From: Bdellovibrionales bacterium
GTDB taxonomy: Bacteria > Bdellovibrionota > Bdellovibrionia > Bdellovibrionales > UBA1609
Length of the DNA: 64,000 nt
Assembly (NCBI GenBank): GCA_019695175.1
Contig: JAIBAM010000001.1
Coordinates: 213,689-277,688, forward strand
Reading direction: 5' to 3'
The notes under the pieces were generated by a model that was not told where the DNA came from, searched no databases, and saw only the letters and a program-made list of their open reading frames with translations. A program made the position numbers and the translations under genes. This document shows, piece by piece, positions 58,544 to 64,000 of this stretch (position 1 is the stretch's first letter; each line of letters begins with the position of its first letter).

Positions 58544-60955
58544 ATGAGTTTTGACGATAAGGCTATTGAAATTCCGAATTCTATGCCCATGCTTCCTGTG
58601 CGTGATATAGTAGTCTTTCCGTACATGATATTGCCTTTGTATGTTGGGAGAGAATCGTCGATTCGCGCTGTTGAAGAGGCTTTGGCGAAAAATCGACTTT
58701 TGTTTCTAGCGAGTCAAAAAGATATTGCTGAGGAAAATCCTACTGAAAGTTCTATTTATAAAGTGGGAACTATCGCAATGATCATGCGGATGCGAAAGCT
58801 TTCTGATGGACGAGTTAAAATTTTAATTCAAGGTGTGGCTAAGGGTAAAATTAATAAATTTAACCAGTCAGAACCCTGTTTTGAAGTGAGTGTGGAGAAA
58901 ATTTCCGAATCTACATTCTCAACGACTCCTGTGGAATCAGAGGCGATCATTCGAAATGCCAAAGAGCAGTTAGAAAAAATAATTGCTTTAGGACGGATGT
59001 TATCACCAGATATTTTATTAGTTCTTGATGATGTTACTGACCCGGGAAGACTCGCAGATCTGATTGCGAGCAATTTAGGATTGAAAGTCTCCGATGCTCA
59101 AAGAGTTTTAGAAACCCAAGATCCAAAAGTGAGATTGCAATTTGTAAATGAAATTTTGGCCAATGAATTAGAAGTTTTACAAATGCAGGCGCGGATTCGA
59201 AATACAGCTAAAGACGAAATGTCAAAAAGCCAAAGAGAGTATTTTTTAAGAGAACAAATGCGAGCTATTAAAAGTGAATTGGGTGAGAACGATACTAAAT
59301 CTGAAGAAGTTGAAGAACTGCGTGAGAAAATCAAAAATGCAGAAATGCCTGAGAAGGTACAAGAAGAGGCCCTTAAACAATTGGGGCGTTTGGAAAGAAT
59401 GCATCCAGATGCTTCAGAGGCTTCCATGGTGCGAACCTATTTAGATTGGTTGGTGGAATTACCGTGGGCTAAATCAACGACAGATAATTTGGATCTTTTC
59501 CATGCACAAAAAATTTTGGATGAGGACCATTTTGATTTGGGGAAAGTAAAAGACAGAATTTTAGAGTTTTTAGCAGTTCGAAAGTTAAAAGAGAAAAACC
59601 TTAAGGGACCTATATTATGTTTTCTGGGTCCTCCAGGAGTGGGAAAAACCTCGCTGGGCAAGAGCATTGCTCGCGCTATGGGTAGGGAATATTTTAGAAT
59701 TGCTCTGGGCGGAGTAAAAGATGAAGCTGAAATTAGGGGTCACAGGCGAACTTATGTAGGAGCCATGCCGGGTAAAATCATTCAAACCCTGAAACAAGTG
59801 AAAACAAATAATCCGGTTATTGTGTTGGATGAAATAGACAAATTGGGCTCAGATTTTAGAGGAGATCCCAGTGCGGCAATGTTGGAAGTTCTAGATCCAG
59901 AACAAAATGCGACTTTTCGTGATAATTATCTGAATGTTGATTTTGATTTAAGTAAAGTTTTGTTTATTGCTACAGCGAATGTTTTTGAGAACATCCCTGC
60001 GGCCCTGCGGGATCGTATGGAAACCATTTCAATTAGTGGTTACACCGAAACCGACAAACTCATGATTGCTAAAAAGCATTTAGTGCCGAGGCAAATAGAA
60101 GCCAATGGGATTAACGAATCTCAAATTGAATTCACCGATGAAGGGCTCAGGAGTTTAATCTCAAGTTTCACTCGGGAGGCTGGGTTAAGAAATTTAGAAC
60201 GTGAAGTGGGCTCTGTTTGTCGAAAGGTGGCAAAAAGATTTGTATTTGGGGAAACAGGGAAAGTTATTGTGACTCCTGAGTCTGTCACAGACTTATTGGG
60301 TGCGCCTCGATTTTTACGTGAAGAGAAATTGAAAGAGAATCACGTGGGTATTGCTACTGGGTTGGCTTGGACTCAAGCTGGAGGCGAAGTTCTTTTTGTT
60401 GAAGTTTTAAGAATGAAAGGCAAAGGGGGACTGATTTTAACCGGTCAGTTAGGCGACGTTATGAAAGAATCAGCGCGGGCGGCTATGTCTTACGCCAGGG
60501 CTCATTCAGATGAATTGGGTATTGAGTCAGATTGGTTTGAAAATAATGAATTGCACATTCATCTTCCTGCAGGAGCTATTCCAAAGGATGGTCCTTCGGC
60601 AGGAGTGACTATGGCAACCGCTTTAACCAGTTTAGTTACAGGAGTTCCGGTAAGATGTGATGTGGCGATGACGGGGGAAATTACTCTGGCCGGGAGGGTT
60701 TTACCAGTAGGTGGTATTAAAGAAAAAGCTTTGGCTGCCTTAAACTTTGGTATTTCCACAGTGATTGTTCCCCTACAAAACAAGAAGGATGTACTTGAAA
60801 TTCCTAAAGAATATAAAGAAAAGATCAATTTTATGTTTGTGGAAAATTTGGATGAGGTCTTTTCTTTAGTCTTCGATCACAAAGATGCAAAAAAAAGGTT
60901 GCCGGCTACAAAGATGGGTAAAAAACCAAAACATCCCTCAGCCTCAGCCGCTTAA
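58544..60955 (+). CDS. lon: ATP-dependent protease Lon
   Basis: Lon degrades misfolded and regulatory proteins in the cytoplasm. The 803-residue protein has the LAN substrate domain (MLPVRDIVVFPYMILPLYVG) and AAA+ module with Walker A GPPGVGKTSLGKS and VIVLDEIDKLG. The protease domain has the catalytic Ser in PKDGPSAGVTMATAL and Lys in GGIKEKALAALNFG. GGAGG precedes ATG 58544. Full length; only the Lys/Ala-rich C-terminal tail (KKRLPATKMGKKPKH) is unusual. Confidence 0.98.
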   Translation: MSFDDKAIEIPNSMPMLPVRDIVVFPYMILPLYVGRESSIRAVEEALAKNRLLFLASQKDIAEENPTESSIYKVGTIAMIMRMRKLSDGRVKILIQGVAKGKINKFNQSEPCFEVSVEKISESTFSTTPVESEAIIRNAKEQLEKIIALGRMLSPDILLVLDDVTDPGRLADLIASNLGLKVSDAQRVLETQDPKVRLQFVNEILANELEVLQMQARIRNTAKDEMSKSQREYFLREQMRAIKSELGENDTKSEEVEELREKIKNAEMPEKVQEEALKQLGRLERMHPDASEASMVRTYLDWLVELPWAKSTTDNLDLFHAQKILDEDHFDLGKVKDRILEFLAVRKLKEKNLKGPILCFLGPPGVGKTSLGKSIARAMGREYFRIALGGVKDEAEIRGHRRTYVGAMPGKIIQTLKQVKTNNPVIVLDEIDKLGSDFRGDPSAAMLEVLDPEQNATFRDNYLNVDFDLSKVLFIATANVFENIPAALRDRMETISISGYTETDKLMIAKKHLVPRQIEANGINESQIEFTDEGLRSLISSFTREAGLRNLEREVGSVCRKVAKRFVFGETGKVIVTPESVTDLLGAPRFLREEKLKENHVGIATGLAWTQAGGEVLFVEVLRMKGKGGLILTGQLGDVMKESARAAMSYARAHSDELGIESDWFENNELHIHLPAGAIPKDGPSAGVTMATALTSLVTGVPVRCDVAMTGEITLAGRVLPVGGIKEKALAALNFGISTVIVPLQNKKDVLEIPKEYKEKINFMFVENLDEVFSLVFDHKDAKKRLPATKMGKKPKHPSASAA

Positions 60956-60962
60956 TTTCCGT

Positions 60963-60999
60963 GTCCTGAAAACAAAAACCGTGCTTTTTTTTTCAGGAC
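60963..60999. terminator. Inverted repeat after lon, likely terminator
   Basis: GTCCTGAAAA (60963-60972) and TTTTCAGGAC (60990-60999) form a perfect ten-base stem that can extend through A and T tracts with one mismatch. A T-run is inside the 3' arm, not after it, so termination efficiency is uncertain. Confidence 0.5.
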
Positions 61000-61061
61000 T
61001 TAGGTGATGTTCTAAACAAAAATCTAATCAAAACCTGATTTTTTACTGGCTCAGTGAAAGA

Positions 61062-61243
61062 ACCCATTGGTACCATTTTGGAACCAATGGGTGAACTGTT
61101 GAAGGATTCAACAAAGATTAATTACCGTAGGATTGAGGGTAATAAATAGATCTCCCAATCTTACGGAAAATGATTCCTTAGAGGCCATGGAAGGAGAAAT
61201 CGCCCACAATAAATATCCAATGGATGGATATAGGGGGAAATGA
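61062..61243 (+). promoter_or_regulatory. Structured leader and possible leader ORF before the subtilase gene
   Basis: Three hairpins follow one another. ACCCATTGGT (61062-61071) pairs with ACCAATGGGT (61083-61092), extended inside by CCA/TGG. GTTGAA (61097-61102) pairs with TTCAAC (61106-61111). 61125-61139 pairs with 61154-61166 (14 pairs, one wobble, one bulged A). An 18-codon frame (ATG 61187, MEGEIAHNKYPMDGYRGK) ends with TGA touching the protease ATG. Whether it is translated is unknown. Confidence 0.4.
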
Positions 61244-62911
61244 ATGAATCAGGGAAGAATGAGACCTATTTTATTAAGTATGGTTTTGATGACTTGTAAT
61301 GGAGCGTTGGCTAAGTCCAAAATGCCGAATCGACCCTCGGCAGTTCCCGGCGAGTATGTTGTTAAACTTAAAAATAACAATATGGCAGTTTTAAGTAATG
61401 TTTATTTAGAGTCTGTCTTAAAAGCTCAAGTTGTTGAAAGATTATCCCCTGCTTCAAATGCCATTTTAGTTCGTCGACCCTTGGTAGAAAAAACAAGTTC
61501 AGGAATTAAAGCACTTCTTAGTAATAAATTGGTGGAACGAGCTGAGCCAAACTATCTTTACTATGTTGTTGGAGGAACGTCAGAACTGCCCAATGATCCT
61601 GAGTTGGGAAAACTTTGGGGGCTGATTAATACAGGCCAAAAGAGTGTCGGCGACATGGGTGAAATCGAAAGTAAGCCAGGTATAGACATTGATGTCCAAA
61701 GAGCTTGGCAATTAGAGACAGGAAATCGTGATGTGGTTGTTGCCAGTATTGATACGGGTGTTGATTACAGTTTGCCGGATTTAGCAGAAAACATGTGGGT
61801 TAATGAAGTAGAAAAAAATGGTCTGCCCAATGTAGATGATGATGGTAACGGAGTTTTAGATGATGTTTATGGCTTCAATGCTATAAAAAATAATGGGGAC
61901 ACTAAAGATGATCACGGTCACGGATCCCACACCTCAGGTACCATTGCGGCCCGAGGAAATGATGGTTTGGGTCTTGTGGGAGTGGCGTGGAACACAAGAG
62001 TCATGAGTGTCAAATTTTTATCAGCTTCGGGTAGTGGAACATTGGCCGATGCTATAAAAGCCATTGATTACACAACCCAGATGAAAGTGACTATGACTAC
62101 CAACTCTTGGAGTGGCGGAAACTTTAGCCAGGAGCTCTATGATTCGATTAAAAGAGCTCGTGATGCAGGAATTTTATTTGTAGCTGCAGCAGGAAATGAT
62201 AGTGCCGACAATGATTCAACTCCTGGTTACCCGGCGAGCTATGATTTGGATAACATTATTTCTGTAGCTGCAATAGACAGTCGAGGTGAGTTGGCTGAGT
62301 TCAGTTCTTACGGAAAAACTTCGGTGGATGTTGCTGCACCAGGAGTAAACGTACTAAGTACTACTCCGAATGGTTTGGTCAGTTGGTCTGGAACTTCAAT
62401 GGCGACTCCCCATGTAACTGGTGTGGCTGTACTTTTAAAATCAGCTTTTCCAGAAATGACTTACTCTGATATCAAAGCCAGAATCATTAAAACGGCAAGA
62501 CCTTTGAGCTCCTTGCGAGGTAAAATGGTTAGCAGTGGATTAGTAAATGCTTATTATGCTTTAACAGACACTCCGGCTCCATTGGATCCAGAAGATCCTA
62601 TTAACTGGCAAAAAGTAACTGCAGAGGCTTCCACTCCACATCCCTATGCGAATCTGTATAAGAATTCTTGGACTCTCCATGTAGATGGTGCAGTCAAGCT
62701 TTCGTTACATTTTAGTAAATTCCGCACAGAAGCTAGTTATGACCGAGTGACCTTTAAAGATGCAAATGGAAAGGTATTTGGTTCCTGGAGTGGTAAAAAG
62801 GATGACTCCTTTTCACCCGTAGTGGTCGGAGATACGGTCGTAGTTGAGTTTTTATCCGATGACACAGTGAATGAGTATGGCTTTGATGTGGACGCCATAG
62901 CTTACCAATAA
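61244..62911 (+). CDS. Secreted subtilisin-like serine protease (S8)
   Basis: A 555-residue exported protease. After a signal (ILLSMVLMTCNGALA), an inhibitor-like propeptide region (~35-110: GEYVVKLKNNNMAVL to VERAEPNYLYY) precedes the catalytic domain. The triad is Asp170 (VVASIDTGVDYS), His226 (HGHGSHTSGT) and Ser385 (SGTSMATPH), with oxyanion Asn318 (AAAGNDS). The last ~100 residues form a beta-rich domain of CUB type (YDRVTFKDANGKVFGSWSG). GGGGGAA lies upstream of ATG 61244; an ATG at 61259 is also possible. Roles in nutrient or prey protein degradation are plausible but unproven. A terminator follows. Confidence 0.93.
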   Translation: MNQGRMRPILLSMVLMTCNGALAKSKMPNRPSAVPGEYVVKLKNNNMAVLSNVYLESVLKAQVVERLSPASNAILVRRPLVEKTSSGIKALLSNKLVERAEPNYLYYVVGGTSELPNDPELGKLWGLINTGQKSVGDMGEIESKPGIDIDVQRAWQLETGNRDVVVASIDTGVDYSLPDLAENMWVNEVEKNGLPNVDDDGNGVLDDVYGFNAIKNNGDTKDDHGHGSHTSGTIAARGNDGLGLVGVAWNTRVMSVKFLSASGSGTLADAIKAIDYTTQMKVTMTTNSWSGGNFSQELYDSIKRARDAGILFVAAAGNDSADNDSTPGYPASYDLDNIISVAAIDSRGELAEFSSYGKTSVDVAAPGVNVLSTTPNGLVSWSGTSMATPHVTGVAVLLKSAFPEMTYSDIKARIIKTARPLSSLRGKMVSSGLVNAYYALTDTPAPLDPEDPINWQKVTAEASTPHPYANLYKNSWTLHVDGAVKLSLHFSKFRTEASYDRVTFKDANGKVFGSWSGKKDDSFSPVVVGDTVVVEFLSDDTVNEYGFDVDAIAYQ

Positions 62912-62947
62912 AGAACTAAAAAAATAAATTAAAAATTAATTCTACTT

Positions 62948-62990
62948 CAAACCCACGGTCTACTTTCGTAGGCAGTGGGTTTGATTTTTT
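62948..62990 (+). terminator. Rho-independent terminator after the subtilase gene
   Basis: CAAACCCAC (62948-62956) pairs with GTGGGTTTG (62975-62983), and inner CTAC/GTAG pairs extend the stem around TTTC. It is followed by ATTTTTT. It lies between convergent genes, and the T-run serves only the plus strand. Confidence 0.85.
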
Positions 62991-63000
62991 AAACAAGAAC

Positions 63001-63876
63001 TTAGAATGGAAGTGAGCTTAAAAATTGCTCAATTTTGAGATTGACCAAATCTGGCATATCTAACTGGGTGCAATGGGAGCCATAAGGAACCATAAGGAGT
63101 TGACTGGAACGGATCCGTCTATGGAGTTCTTCTTGGACCGCTTGCGGAGTGACGGAATCTTTTTTTCCACCAATGATGAGTGTAGGGACATGGATTCGAT
63201 CTAAAACGGGTTTCCCATCATAGGACATCATATTGTCAAAAAGTGTGAGAAAAGAATTGAGGTCCATAGAGGCAATCCCGCGTGCATATACCTCGATATC
63301 TTTAAAGCTGGTCAAGTGAAGGTTAAATCCCCCTGCTAGGGCACTTAACTGGATAGCAATGGGATTATTAATGGATGCCTTCCATAAAAAAGAAAAGGTT
63401 TCAGGAAGATATCGATAGCCCTCTTTGAACAATCGAAAAAAGGAACTTGCTATTTCATTGCCAAACATTCCTTGCATTGGGTTGGACACAAAACCATTGA
63501 TCAAAACCAAATTGTGAATACGATCCGGGTACATATCAAAGACTCTGACTGCCACTTGAACCCCAAAACTATGACCCCATAAACTGACTTTTTCCAAGCT
63601 TAAATGATCAAGTAGGGACTTAACATCTTGAGCGAGGGAGTCGATGTTTAGATTTTCTCGACTCGCAGGCATTTCAGATTTGTGGTGCGCTCGATAATCG
63701 AAGACAATGGTGGTGTATTTTTGAGAAAAGTAACGAATCTGTTGGGTCCAATGATTCGTAAGGCAGCCGATACCGTAAGCCATAATTAGAGGGGGGCCAT
63801 CTCCTCTAACTTCATAGTAAATATTTGTTCCATCAAAACTACTAAAGGTGCCTGTTGCTTTCGCTGTCATGCTCAT
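63001..63876 (-). CDS. Alpha/beta-fold hydrolase
   Basis: A 291-residue hydrolase of the esterase/peptidase-like alpha/beta superfamily. The nucleophile elbow is GHSFG (Ser103), after an oxyanion-type segment around YGIGCLTNHW. The acid is likely Asp in GGKKDSVTP, and the His in PYGSHCTQLD. No signal peptide. The substrate is unknown. The start ATG overlaps the stop of the FHA-domain gene (ATGA), indicating coupled translation. Confidence 0.85.
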   Translation of the reverse strand: MSMTAKATGTFSSFDGTNIYYEVRGDGPPLIMAYGIGCLTNHWTQQIRYFSQKYTTIVFDYRAHHKSEMPASRENLNIDSLAQDVKSLLDHLSLEKVSLWGHSFGVQVAVRVFDMYPDRIHNLVLINGFVSNPMQGMFGNEIASSFFRLFKEGYRYLPETFSFLWKASINNPIAIQLSALAGGFNLHLTSFKDIEVYARGIASMDLNSFLTLFDNMMSYDGKPVLDRIHVPTLIIGGKKDSVTPQAVQEELHRRIRSSQLLMVPYGSHCTQLDMPDLVNLKIEQFLSSLPF

Positions 63877-64000
63877 TTAATTATTTCCACTTCAATTCTA
63901 GTTTCACCAAAAGAAATTATATCACCATGTTCTAATAATCTATGTGGCAAAGAATTGCCATTAATCAAAACTAAATCAGGAGAATCCGTTTGGAAATCAA
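63873..64000 (-). CDS. FHA-domain protein, C-terminal end (gene continues outside window)
   Basis: The last 42 codons of a minus-strand gene are visible. The translation includes SPDLVLINGNSLPHRLLEHG then DIISFGETRIEVEIIK and a stop. The N-G pair, the L..GD.I.FG pattern and the terminal strand are those of a forkhead-associated (phosphothreonine-binding) domain. The domain ends at the C-terminus of the protein. Its stop overlaps the start of the hydrolase gene by four bases. Confidence 0.65.
   Translation of the reverse strand, partial: DFQTDSPDLVLINGNSLPHRLLEHGDIISFGETRIEVEIIK

Noticed and set aside
60343-60352. CACGTG in lon as a possible third parS
   Set aside because: Only the central six bases match; flanking bases are not the parS arms.

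Overview
The window is an AT-rich bacterial chromosome segment that contains the replication origin. Gene content and order suggest the Bdellovibrionota (Bdellovibrio/Bacteriovorax relatives). The clues are rpmH-rnpA-yidD-yidC-jag-mnmE-mnmG-rsmG-parA-parB next to dnaA-dnaN-recF-gyrB-gyrA, a bactofilin behind parB, a regulator of the TIGR02147/DUF4423 type, and many lipoproteins and secreted enzymes. This is inferred from gene content; no 16S rRNA is present, and I found no tRNA, CRISPR array or insertion sequence.

Layout. 1-7.6 kb: 3' end of mfd, a GMC oxidoreductase, a regulator, a small outer-membrane-like protein and a secreted family-3 glycosidase. 7.6-13.6 kb (minus): the F1 and stator part of ATP synthase (b', b, delta, alpha, gamma, beta, epsilon), with a hairpin terminator between beta and epsilon. 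13.9-24.1 kb (minus): bactofilin, parB, parA, two parS palindromes bracketing a head-on lipoprotein gene, then the tRNA-modification, membrane-insertion and RNase P genes up to rpmH. 24.4-36.1 kb (plus): dnaA, oriC, dnaN, recF, gyrB, gyrA, a TPR lipoprotein and the membrane (Fo) part of ATP synthase, closed by a strong terminator. From about 7.6 to 36 kb genes run away from oriC on both sides, apart from the lipoprotein at 16.5 kb.

36-44 kb (minus): phosphohexomutase, pdxA, three PpiC-type foldases including surA, a DUF374 acyltransferase and etfAB. 44-48 kb (plus): succinate dehydrogenase/fumarate reductase sdhCAB. 48-50.6 kb: two small unrecognised proteins and a di-heme cytochrome fused to a predicted outer-membrane beta-barrel. 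50.6-64 kb: an M16 protease, hemW, grpE, a DnaJ-type co-chaperone, an LpoA-like lipoprotein, lon, a subtilisin-like protease with a structured leader, an alpha/beta hydrolase, and the 3' end of an FHA-domain gene running off the window.

How they work together. The centre couples replication initiation, chromosome segregation (ParABS plus a bactofilin scaffold), translation and membrane biogenesis, and ATP synthesis. The right half covers respiratory electron entry (ETF, Sdh), envelope protein folding and proteolysis. The items most worth a second look are the cytochrome-barrel fusion, the extended parS palindromes, the oriC with a clean DnaA-trio, a second helically phased DnaA-box cluster after sdhB, the promoter-operator dyad before grpE, and the structured leader before the subtilase.
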